DNA from: Balanoglossus misakiensis
Lineage: Eukaryota; Hemichordata
Direction of reading: 5' to 3'
Assembly: GCA_040954595.2 (NCBI GenBank)
Contig: CM082576.2
Location: forward strand, 806,001-870,000
Length of the DNA stretch: 64,000 nucleotides
Part shown: positions 1 through 11,737 of the stretch, in pieces
Position numbering within the stretch: the stretch's first letter is position 1
How the letters are laid out: each line of letters begins with the position of its first letter
Made by a program: the position numbers and the translations under genes
The notes under the pieces: model-generated
What the model was told of the DNA's origin: nothing
The model's input: the letters and a program-made list of their open reading frames with translations, nothing else
The model's database searches: none

Positions 1-3000
1 TAACTCAATCAATTCCATGATCACACAGGACTCTATGACGTACAGGTTGTGTTTATACAATTATTGATTGACCAGAGAGGAATTTCAAATTCTTCCTTCA
101 GTCATACAGCTGGCACATCCAATTCATTCATTATAATTTTATATGATTTGTGACTGTCATAAATGTGGTTCATCTGTTGCTAGGAAACTATTGCTATTTC
201 TCCTAATGTTCATGTTGATATTGACAACCCAGATCATTTTCAGGTTTTGACAGAAACTGTACTCAGTATACACAATTCTTCTTCAGAATTTTAATTTTAT
301 GTGCTCGACAATAATCCTTGCATAACTGAAGCATGACATCCAGTCCCCTGTGATGTCAAAGATTTCCATATTCACCTTTATACCATCATTAATTATAACT
401 GCCATATGACGGATATAACATGGTGACATTTTGGAAAGAAAAATATATTATATTGACATTATGATGGGTGATAGCCACAATTTTTCCATCTAACCTTGGT
501 GCACAAATCATTGAAGGTGAATTGAAATTAGATTGCTGTTGGAAAGGACAGCGTCATGGACCATATTAAAAGTAGGCCGTCAAGTACAATGTACTCATTT
601 GTAACTGCAGGGTACACTGAAACTGATATGAGAAAGACCCTCAATTTGAATGCAAACAGAAAATGATTTCAATACAGAGACACCTGAGATGCCATCATGC
701 AAGTCATTAGGCTCTATAGAATTAAGACATCCCCCACACAAACAACAAACTACACGATCAGTCATAATTCCTCCATATCTTAGACTAATGATTCAAAATT
801 TCTCTTTTTTGATCGAATTTGATTTGATATATTTACACTGGCCTTTGTCTCACATGATATATAAAGCAAGTGTCAACGTCAAAAACAATTTCTTCAAATT
901 CCTTTCTTGTATTCACATTGCAGGTGGATGAACACAAAACTCACTTTGTCAACTGACTGTAATCAGGTGATAGTGTATTTGTCCTGGGACTTTGTAGATC
1001 AGGATCCTCCTTTGATTTGGCTGTCTTTGGCTTGGCACGCTGTAAAGAACCAACAGAACACAATTAATATATATCTCCAACTGTTATGTATATGTTACGG
1101 GATCTATTGTTTACAAAGTTTGGTGTATATTTGTGGTGGTTTACAAAAGTGGTAGAGATATGAACAGTGTAGAAATGACTGGTTATAAAAAGGGTGTAAA
1201 ACTGGTATTTGTACTATAAACTATCTATTGTGGAGGCTTGTGCCACTGGAATATCCTCAATTGAACTGTGAGGGCTCTCTAACTGCCCCAACACACAAGC
1301 TGTTACAGCAGTCTTGGATTCCCATTTGCAGTAACCTTATCTATCATATGATCACATCTTAACCCCATTACCTTACTTCACCTCACATCACCAACAATTT
1401 CCAAATTAGGGCAGATAATTATTACTAAAAGGAGGGGGCTGATAAATGTTTTAAAAAAATTGCCAGAGCTTCTACATAATTAATCAGTGACGATATCCTC
1501 CTTGGCAATTTGATCAAGCATTAACATGTACTTGAATAACTTTCAAATTTATACAATTCATTTCACAGTAATATGTTCAGTGCTGTGTTTTCCTTCTCTA
1601 GCTATGATTAGTTTCTGGCTATCAAGACCTCTGACCTTTAGACACATCCTATTATTATTACTAATCTCCCTTTTCAACAAATTTTACGTGTATAAATATA
1701 TTAATTTTTCCTTTTACTCACAAGTCTCTTCATTATGATTTATCACAAGAATATCTGATTGTTATTTTTAAGCAAATTAAAAATAAGTATCTGGCTTACA
1801 AATTCATCTGCTATTAAAATTTAGAACAAATGTACTAAAATGGTCACATTCCCTGAGGACATACACAAACAGAAATTTCATTGAACTACAGAATCACAAT
1901 CCATCTGCATTTTTCCTTTTGAAACTGAAAACCGTGATGGGACAGCAATTTTGGCAATTTGAAGTATGACATATCATGACGCAAAATTACAACTGCTTTT
2001 GGCAAACATGTAATGAAACTAAATTCATGAGACTCCAATTTCTTATTTACTCTTTTTGTCATTTTTTTTATGGTTGCCTGGCTGCCAAGATAATGTAGGC
2101 ATATTATCGATTTCATCTTGCTTAATATATGTAGTGACACAAGTAAATGTTTGGCCAGTGAGTCAGTTGCTGAATATGGATATGCAGACAAAATATCAAC
2201 TATTGATTGCATGAGAATTTCCTGTGAGAGTGATATGGCTTAGTCAGTTTCAGAGGTGTGGGTTTCTTTCTCAGAATTTTTTTCATGTAATGCATTTTTC
2301 GTCATTTTGTATCAGCAGATAATGTGTTATTGCTGTCGGTGATATATATTTTCTAATATGACTGGATTTCTTTTTGTTTTACTGCATTGTTTCACTGACT
2401 ACAATTTAGACCTTCATATTTATCTCATGCTTGAGGACACTTTCGAAAATATCAGAATCAGGACATATTAATTGGAAATAGAAAAGGTAGCTAGTCGATG
2501 CAAAATTTCATTATATAGGTAGTTCATCCTGTTGATGTTTTGGTGAAATGCTATCCTCTGTAGTATATGCTGCTCAATCCCTGCAGGCGAGAAAGGTCAG
2601 TCTGTAATAATGTCTGTGAATCTAAGGTGAGAGGCAAGATGCCTATATTACTTCTCTAAATCTCATCTACTTCACTAAATAGCTTCTCTGGGGAGACCAT
2701 TAACTCCACTGGTGTGCACCAACCGCTGTGCTATTCTAAGATTTACAATTTACCCACAGTGAGCATTGCTTTGAAAGGAATCTCATCTCTGGCAAGGACT
2801 TGGCAACAACACATGTATCTTGAGACTTCATTAAAGAGAGAAGACATTCTAAACTTGTTGAGATTTACTTTAAAAAATATTTGCAGTTGCCATGGCAACA
2901 GGGCTACAGGAAATGGTGACAAAAACATAAATATGAAAAATTCATGAGAAAAATATTATTGTACATAAACTTATCACCAATGTGTTTCTATGATACAATA

Positions 3001-3164
3001 TGAAAAAGCATAATGTAAAGTGATCTGATTAATGTTTTACTAAAATAACACATGGGGACATATAAGGCATGATGTGTCATGTTATCATTTAATGTTTATC
3101 ATTTATGTTGTTGTGATGTGCGAATGTGAAGGAATTAAGATGATAGCTGTAGTTATTGTCTCAC
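1..3164. other. AT-rich stretch left of the proline-rich gene, no gene resolved
   Basis: Low-GC sequence with only short open frames on either strand and no run of residues I recognise. It is probably intron, or 3' untranslated sequence, of the minus-strand gene whose most 3' visible exon ends at 3165. No clear repeat or RNA gene was seen. Confidence 0.4.
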
Positions 3165-6100
3165 CTTGATAGGCAGTGGGTTAAATCCCCTGGGCTCCTC
3201 CTTTGCTTTCAACACCTCAACTTTTTGCTGTGGAAGTTTCGGAACAAGAGCGGGAAAACGAGGAAGGAGAAGTGGAATAGGAAGATGGAGAGAAGGCGAA
3301 GGTTTAGGACGATGAAGATCAGAAATAAAAGCAGACATCTTGTGAGCTTCTCCAAGCAACTGTGAAAATACAAAACACACGCATACATACATCCACATCC
3401 ACATTCATACATTCACACTTGTAAGCTTGAGCATCCACTAGCCCTGACTAAATTAAGGCTGTTGTGTCTATGGTTAAGTGCTTCAACGGGCACCCAATGA
3501 AGACCAAATTCAGTTTTCTAGTCACAATTTATCGTCAGGTCTTAACATATTAGACAAGTCAGACTGTTACAAAATACTTCCAAAATACTTCCACTGCAGT
3601 AAAGCAGCATGGTTACTATGATGATTAATGTCGAGAAATCCACAAATTTGTTCACCTGGCCCACCGTAGTGATTTGAATGACCCGTATAAAATTGATCAC
3701 AATAAGTTCTAATCTGGTTGACTGAAAAAGAAGTTACAATAATACTTCTAGATTTTTTATAAAGTTATATTTATTTGAAGCCAATCTGCAGTATATAGGA
3801 TTAGTGTTCGAGATGTATTGGTCCTGTAGGGGAATATCTAAACACCACGATAATGCAAAAGTCACTTGGAGACATAAGAATTTCTTAATAATCAATGAAG
3901 TGTGTTATCAGTTGGTTTCAGTTAATATCCCCCATCTACAGAATGGTTATGGCATTCCAGTACATAATAATGAAGTTAAATTTGGCACACGCATTCTTAA
4001 TTACCACATTCAAACGTTTTGAAGACATCAGGGTTAACATACCACAGTTTCAGGGTAACAAAAATATTCTCTCCCAGGATATTTTCACAACTATGGGTTT
4101 GTATAATGAACAGGAACTTGCAATTCCTTGACAGAAAACTAAGTGCGTGCAACCAACCAACCAACCAACCAACCAACCAAACAAGATTTCTTATGATGTC
4201 TTTGTGGCACGAGGCAAAAAGAAATCTGGACTTAAAAGAAATACTTCAGGCCTTTTTTTAAAAATTTATATCCAAGGAACAGAACCAGACATCACAAAGA
4301 CACAAAAATCTCAACTTTCTCATGCATAGCCACAGAATTACATATCATGCCCAGTGAATACGTATTTCTTTGGGGGTAAATATTCATAAGAGACGTCATG
4401 CATATTTCAGTCCCAGTCATACAGAGTGTCTGGTTCCTTCAGCAAAATAAAACATTCCGTGCTTGTTGAGAACCATTCATCCATGTAATATTGTAGAAAT
4501 CTGCACATTGTAGTGGTGTTGGATGGTTATTGATCATAGACAAAGCACTCATAGGGAGATTTACGTCACCTTTAAATACAAGATATAGATTTTCAGCCTG
4601 ACAACCTTAAGTCATGACAATTCAAACGTATTCTCATTGAATAGTAAACGCACCAAGTACCTTTGTTCCCTTAGGATAACACTGTTACACTGTAAAAAGA
4701 TTTTTTTAACTTTCTGCGTAACAGAAGATGCTAAAGCCATCTCCGGGCATTAAATGTAAGAACTATTCATTATCTCAATAGGGGTGTCCAGGCAACAGCA
4801 TGGACATCTAGAAACAGCTCGGAGCAGTTCAAAGGTGACTCACAAATGTTCCTGGTTTGTCAAACTGTAATAAACAGGAGTCCAAACTATAAATAGAAAT
4901 ACAAATACAACTGAGACGATGACCAGGTCTAATAAACAATCTTTCATCAGTGCATAAAGCCAAATCATGTTTATGTCTAAGCCACAGTAACATTTTCTCA
5001 AGCTTCTATAAATGTGTTTATGTGAATCCTGACAGATACAAGAATATTATTCAAATAACAAAGGCTGACTTGAGACTACCAATGTCTTAATTTTGAGTAA
5101 AAAGATTATAATGCTGTCAATGTGAACAATCCCTTTTTTTCAACTCATGGTCATAATCATTTACATTTGGCAGCAGTCGTGATATCCAGCCAGGGTACAT
5201 GTGCCATCGTTTTATCAACTGCCACACTCTGAGATCACCAACATTTTCATACAAAAACCAAAAACCATTATCGTAACACATTATTAAGATTGAAAGCAAG
5301 AAAATATTTTCTTCTTTTGAACATAACATGCATTTATAAACACAGGCTGTTGTACATATGCATAATTGCTTTCAGTAGAGTCCAGGGACTTAAAAACATT
5401 TTCACACTTTCTATTATAAACACATGCAGTAATGTTTGTTGCACTCTATTTTACTCCATTATAATTTATCACCAAGGTTACGCTTTTCATTCATGGATGA
5501 TGTAGGCAGGGAAGAGAGGTTTTGTTAAGTACCACAGTGTTTATTTATAAGATCTAACATAAATTTACTCTTTAAAAAAATAGTGATTAATAACAGCAGG
5601 ATTTTATCTTGACTTCGATTTTCTGAGTGCTCTGACTATAGTGGGATAAAATAACCAAGAATGCTGGCGGATAGGGGTCTACCCAATCAGTTTTAGGAAT
5701 AAAGAAATGTTGATTTTTGTTGATGCATCACCTTTTCAATGAAAATGGGAAACAAGACCTAAGCTGCTGATGCAGTTGAAGAAGAGCAATATCTCTCCAA
5801 AAGGAATTACTGATCAAGAAATATTTATTTATTTCAGATGTATACTAATATTCAGTTGAATATGTTGAAAGTACCACCAGAAATCTGAGGTACCCCCTAA
5901 CTCACTGCTGATATATTCTACCCCACATGAAAGAATGATTGTCAACAGGAATGCAAGTACTCACACAGGGACTCAAGCCATAAATAGTACATGTACGCAT
6001 GATACAGCACCTCTATAGATACTGAAGTAATTGATGGGCAAAACACACAGATAAAGTTCAGAAGCATTAAACAGATGATATTATTTTTTCTTTTATCATA

Positions 6101-8855
6101 CCCAGCCATGCATGCAATTGAAAAATTATCACAACAGCCGAAATGAAAATTAATTACAGTATATTCTAATCTGGATGATTGTGAATGGAAAAAAAAACCT
6201 ATATTCCTGTTCTAAGATTTCCCTATCAGAGCCACTCACATGCCTACATTCCACTCTGTCCATTTGATTTATACACAGCTGATGTGTCTATACTTACGTA
6301 TCTTCCATATTGCTCTCGTGGAGTCTTTGGTGGTGGCAATGTTTGCCTGCGGATCAAAGGTGGGATGCCCTGACGAGTTCTTGGCTGAGGCACACTCCCC
6401 TCCTATAATCAAAAATAGCAAAGTCAACAGTCAATCAGCTCCATCATTTTTACTACGGTACATTTGATGTTTGGCTTAGCTCTAAAATTATAATTTATAA
6501 ACCTATATTGTGCAACAAAACTGTCCTAAATATATTTTTGACACTGCCCACCTCTTGCATATCAAGTGGTGAAATTCTCAGAGGTTTGATACAGCTATGG
6601 TACGACCAACTCCCCAATTAGATTAAACCGCATTAAATCTTGCTTTGAGACATGAGTTGTAAAGCTATTAGGGACAGTTTCCCACCACACTTTATATTTT
6701 GAAACAAGACACACACTGGAAGGGTACCTTGCATGACCTGCATTTTACAACTGTTTACACAGGGTATGTATAGCAACAGACAATAAATAAACATTGAGAG
6801 ATAAAGTACTTCAAACACTTTTTCTTCCTAAACTTTTCAAAGGAAGCCATATTTCTTACACTACTGACAAGTGTCTCATCCATCTTCACTTGTATATTAT
6901 TTTGTGTCATACGCAACAAAAAGGAATCTTAAAACATACATATTTATTGAATTTGCGCTCTGACTGGGCAAGTATATCTGAGCTTTGTCATGCCATGACT
7001 GAATGGTCAGTGAAAATAAAGTATGAATTATCACATGCTCTTTTTGTGTGGTGTAGTAGTAGAGCTGCAAGTTGAGTGTTGGTGTTTGCAGCAAACACTA
7101 GAACTGGACTGCAGCTAACAACAAATGAAAGGTCAAAGGTCAGTGAAAATATATACAGATATGATGCATTTATGATCCAATGCACCTGTGGAACATCTTT
7201 GAACACCTTCAAAGAAACTGGGTGTGCATGAACACATCCAAGGGGATCTGGACCTCACTCAACCTTCTGAATTCAGGAGATTATTCTTCCCTGTGCTGTG
7301 AAGGCATTAGCACTCACACACACACACACTGCGTTGGCATGGTCTGGTAACCTAATCCTGGGTACTTCTTTACAGATACCGATCAAACAGCTATGGTGTT
7401 GAATGATGGATAGCCTTTGCGTGGGGCATTGTGACATTTTTCCTGCCCCACTTACAGAAAACTCCAGAAATCCACCACCACTGCAGTGTGAATGACGAAT
7501 TCACAGAATCCATGCAAAACGACTGCCATATCTCAGATGTACATGTATAGTGGAAGGAAATGCTTGAAATGTGTTAAATCTGTAAGATTCTCTGCGACAG
7601 AGAGAGGGGATAGAGAAAGGACAGCTTCCCCCTTAATGTCACTATAAATACACTTAAACAGGCATTTCTCATTAAGCTTGACCTTGGCAATAACAACATT
7701 TTGTACTGAACTGTGCATCATTAATCTTGAGAACATGACCAGGCGCCTCAACTACTTTCTGATGCTCAACTTGCAAATTGGACATTACACATGAAAAGAA
7801 GTGGCCATAACATCTACAGCCTGCAAACTGCATTGACCATCAATTCATAGAGGTCATTTTTCTAAATGAGCTTTTTCAACCCTTACTCAGTTACTGTAAA
7901 GTTTGTCCCATTAAAAAAAGTGGCCAATACAATAAACAAAAATAAAAATCTCAGAATAGCCCTGTTTTGCACTATTATTGAGTGATTCTATCCACCAAAA
8001 TCAACCCTTTTTTCCCAATTGGATGTGATCAAAACTAATGTTCACTTTAATTTCACATGCTGTGAAATGAAAACATCACAAATCATCACAATAACACGTA
8101 TGCCTGCCATTTTAACAATGATCACTGTTGAAATGCTAATACCTTACCCCTGGGCAAATGACACAGTCCAACCAAAACATCTGCAGTCTAACAACTCATA
8201 CATAGAATCCATCATAATGTCTTGAAACATTCACTTCCCTGTTACCATGTTATTAACTGGCAGGTGCGTCCCAAACATTCAAGAAACCTTGGTTTGTAAT
8301 TGTGAATACAATGGGGTATTTTTTTCTCCCTTTGAAAAAAGATTTCTTCTTTTAGGGTGGCCTCCAAATCAACAGATGTGCAGCCTATGACATCAAACTG
8401 GTAATTGGAGGCACATGCAGCATTATTGTAATCACTTTTGTATAGTAAACAAACATTTTCACATGTTCATTGTACACCCCCCCCCCCCTTTATTTGACAC
8501 CTAATTGTGTTATCATTACAAAGAGACACAACTCTTTAAAATATTTAGTTGAGATATGTTTTGTGTATTTAATGATTGCAGCAAGCCACCATTAAAATAA
8601 TAATCATTTGACACTTACTGTGCCAAGGTAGACCCCAGTCATATTCCGAATACGGGGAGCATGTTTCGGCGTGTCTTGTCGAGAAGCCGTCACTCCATCT
8701 GAGAACACGGCTCCACTGTCCAAAGCGACTTTCGACATGTTGCCCACCAAGGGTAGATCGGGTTCCGGCGATTGCCGGACAGTTTTCACCACTGAACGAG
8801 GAATTTTGATGTCAAGGCCGGTCTCTTGCACGCTGTCCGTGTCATTGTTGGCGTT
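3165..8855 (-). CDS. Unrecognised proline-rich protein gene, partly resolved (three exons)
   Basis: Three minus-strand exons, read from the 5' end, are 8855-8619 (79 codons), 6402-6298 (35 codons) and 3359-3165 (65 codons). Each has a good acceptor and a GTAAGT or GTGAGA donor, and all are phase 0 at both ends, so they join in frame. The first in-frame Met is at 8738; an unseen upstream coding exon is equally possible because the frame is open to the acceptor. A probable non-coding leader exon ends at a GTAAGT donor at 9503. The protein is basic and rich in Pro: the second exon has GIPPLIRRQTLPPPKTPREQ, and the third has SLHLPIPLLLPRFPALVP followed by a charged stretch ending EEPRGFNPLPIK. 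There is no signal peptide, membrane segment or catalytic motif. I do not recognise the family. More exons, and the stop codon, probably lie left of 3165 or beyond position 1, and further exons may lie between those listed. Confidence 0.5.
4150..4180. repeat. (AACC)n microsatellite
   Basis: About seven to eight tandem AACC units inside an intron of the minus-strand gene. Confidence 0.9.
8477..8488. repeat. Poly-C run
   Basis: Uninterrupted run of twelve C bases in otherwise AT-rich intronic DNA, about 130 bases from the donor end of the 8855-8619 exon. Confidence 0.85.
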
Positions 8856-9047
8856 CTGTCACAGCACCGATCCTTCCGAGCCGGGGTTACCGGGCTGACT
8901 ATACGAGAAATGATAGAATAATGATGTTGATAACAGTTATACCGGGTGATCATTGACACCATCGATCGGCATTGCTACAAAACAATATGTCCCAAACAAA
9001 CATCAGTGCGTGACAAACGTAGTGGCAGGCTATAATTACATTATCAC

Positions 9048-9091
9048 TTATAGTGTCTGTCGGGGATACTTATAGTGTCTGTCGAGGATAA
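9048..9091. repeat. Two-copy 22-bp direct repeat
   Basis: The unit ACTTATAGTGTCTGTCGGGG occurs twice in tandem with one substitution, between the coding exon at 8855 and the leader exon at 9503. No function is evident. Confidence 0.75.
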
Positions 9092-9502
9092 TAATCAACC
9101 TAAGTCCTCAGTAAATAAACCAACCGTGCACAAACAACTATTATTCCGCGGCCGTAGTACAGTACTGTAGTATAGCATAGCATGTATATTACACTACATC
9201 GAAAATTCATTTCCGACAGACAATCGATTGACAGAAGACCGGCCATTCAAGACCATAATGAAGCCATGTTATTGTCCCGTCTTCGCCGTACCAGTTTCCA
9301 GACTTTTGGTGCATATAATACACTACTACTAAAGACGCACCAATTAACTGCTTGTTGATGTAAGTATAGTCAATAATGCCATAACATAATTTTTTTTCTC
9401 CGACGAGACTTGTGATTGTAAGTTCACAAACAAAAGAAAACATCAAACTAAGTAGGCCAGTTTTCACACATGAGCAGTCAACATAAAACTTTGTAAACTT
9501 AC

Positions 9503-9810
9503 GTGACTTGTAAGTTTGAACGGCGGTCGATTTGAGTGTTTGAACTTCACAACTGTGAAAAACCCTTGACGTACACCGAGAGAACCCAGTAATCTTCAAT
9601 CCTGTTGCCAGATCGCACACATGAGCACCCAGGTTTCTACGATGACAGCTTGGCGACGCGACGACTATTATCTCAAAGCACGCTCCGCCATGATACCACG
9701 TACGTAACCTCACATAGACACTATGCCTCGCTATGGTCCAACACACAAGAGAGAATGACGTCATATAGCAACAAGGGAAGCCAAGGGGAAAACGACCGCT
9801 GATTGGCCAA
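9503..9810 (-). promoter_or_regulatory. Promoter and leader exon of the minus-strand proline-rich gene
   Basis: CpG content rises here compared with the AT-rich flanks. There is a palindromic CRE, TGACGTCA, at 9756-9763 and an inverted CCAAT box (ATTGG) at 9802-9806. A splice donor GTAAGT on the minus strand at 9497-9502 ends a probable untranslated first exon. The long open frame through this region shows no family signature and runs past the donor, so I treat it as chance. The transcription start is not determined. Confidence 0.45.
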
Positions 9811-11161
9811 AACTAATTTCGCTGCTCTTTTGTTCGTTTTGTAACGCGCTGTACACCTGTTTCTGTCGACGAGAAAACAACTTTTTAATGAAGTCGGAAC
9901 TCACGTGGCATATCAAGTTTTTGTCGATACTTCATAAAATATTCGTGGATAAATTACTGCGCAAAGTCGGACGAAGTCGGTATCTTTTGACATTTGTTGA
10001 TATTTTTGTATTGGACGTTATTTCTGAATTTGGTTGTCGGCGATACACTTGTGAAGGTCAAAATCTGTCATGACCAAACGCGCCTTTTGCCAAACAGACA
10101 TGTATAATCCATGAAAGCAACAACGCCCCCAGCGATATACCTACAGTCCTACTACTCTTGCTTATTCAGTTAGATAAGCTTACTGATGATCGCAGATTTC
10201 ACTGGCGCGCAGTTTTAATACACCAAAAATAATTTCAATTCACTTTTGTAAAGTAGCACTATATGGAATAAGTGTGTGGGTGTTCTCTACAGTAGGCTTA
10301 GGCCTAAAGGTATATGGGCCAATTTAACCAGTTACCATGGAAATATTGAAATATAGCCAATCATAGGTTTTCAGTGGGTGGCACGAGCGTCATTCGTATA
10401 TTTTGACATACCCTTTTGACCATATATGGACATACGTTAAATTAGAGGTGGCTGTACATGTATACCTTTCCCGGTGGTATTCATCGTGGGAATTCACCAT
10501 TCAAAATAACAGTCGTCATTTTGCACACTTCGTAACACTAATTCCCATGTATAAATCCCCTACAGCTGTTTCGTAACGTCCAGGTGGAGGGTTTACTCTA
10601 TTTATGGTTTGATCAGTTTTGTGATACACGTTTTGTATTAAAAAAAGAAATGTTCGACGCCACAATGATTATCGAACCCACGACAATACCCAATGTCGCA
10701 CACGTTACTAAATATAGGATAGAATCTGATCATGTTGGCGACAGCGATCAGCAAACAAGTTCGCCCCCTCATCTGGCTGATGCGTGTCAGTCTCTACAGC
10801 GAATGTTTTTGCATCCAAAATATTTTTTTTTCTTTGTCAAAGCCATGCATTTATTGTTGCTGAATTAATTAGCAATTTAAAGGAAACATAGGCCCTTCAT
10901 ATACAAGGTCCATTGACTGTCATGTCCCACTGTCTACCACGGAATTCCCGTTCTGAGACGTACAGAGGGCGCTGTTGACGAGAAACCTAAATATATATAG
11001 AGTTCATCTCACACACTGTCACATCGTTTTTAGTTGGAACCGTTTTTGACACGCACCATACATACGTACATCATACATGTTGAAGTTGGTAGGGCTAACG
11101 AGACGAACTTTACAAACACTCATTCATGAACATCAATCAAACACGTATTATTTGAGCGGAC
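9811..11161. other. Intergenic stretch, no gene seen
   Basis: It separates the promoter of the leftmost minus-strand gene from the 3' end of the 991-residue gene. Only short unconvincing open frames occur. A mixed, moderately CpG-containing stretch near 10.9-11.0 kb (around AGAGGGCGCTGTTG) looks like dispersed-repeat DNA, but no terminal repeats could be defined. Confidence 0.5.
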
Positions 11162-11167
11162 TTTATT
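11162..11167 (-). promoter_or_regulatory. Candidate polyadenylation signal for the 991-residue gene
   Basis: AATAAA on the minus strand, about 570 bases after the stop codon of the long intronless coding region. It would give a moderate 3' untranslated region. The choice rests on position only. Confidence 0.4.
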
Positions 11168-11737
11168 AACAAAAATTACCCTAGTAAAATTTTGAATTCA
11201 TGATTTTTGGGCATTTGTATTTTACTTCACCCGATTCAGGAATTCACACTACACAAAAACAGCTGATGAAAAAATGGAAGGAATGATTCGAAAAATATTA
11301 TGTGTCATTTTGGCAGTATCGCACTAAGTGCAGGTCGAACACTCTGCTTCAACAGAACAGACATGCATGAGCCATCTGCACAAAAAAGTATTAATTGTAT
11401 CTTCATGATTTCCTGAAACTTTACAAAAAGCGCCAGCTGATAGAAATTGCATCCGATTATGCTCTAGTACTGTACATGGAAATTGACAAAACACTCATCA
11501 CTTTGTCAATATATTGTAATTTGAAAATTCACATGACCATTCTTCCTGATGAATCGACTGCATACAGCAAAAAATGAGAATCAAACGTCTGGAGGGAAAA
11601 GCATAGTTTCTGCAAAATAATGCACAGGCCTTGAAGCGGCTCCTTTCTATAAATTTGTCAAATTCTCACTCAATTTATGCCGTTGTGGCGATCGCATTCA
11701 GACGCTATTTTCGTTTAACATTCAGGCCTCAGTACAG

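Noticed and set aside
7196-7265. Possible coding segment reading HLWNIFEHLQRNWVCMN on the plus strand
   Set aside because: The frame is short, lacks splice sites on that strand and lies within an intron of the minus-strand gene; no second supporting exon was found.
9207-9764. 185-codon open frame on the minus strand
   Set aside because: It reads through a good splice donor at 9503 and overlaps a CRE promoter; no recognisable protein features. Treated as leader and intron sequence.
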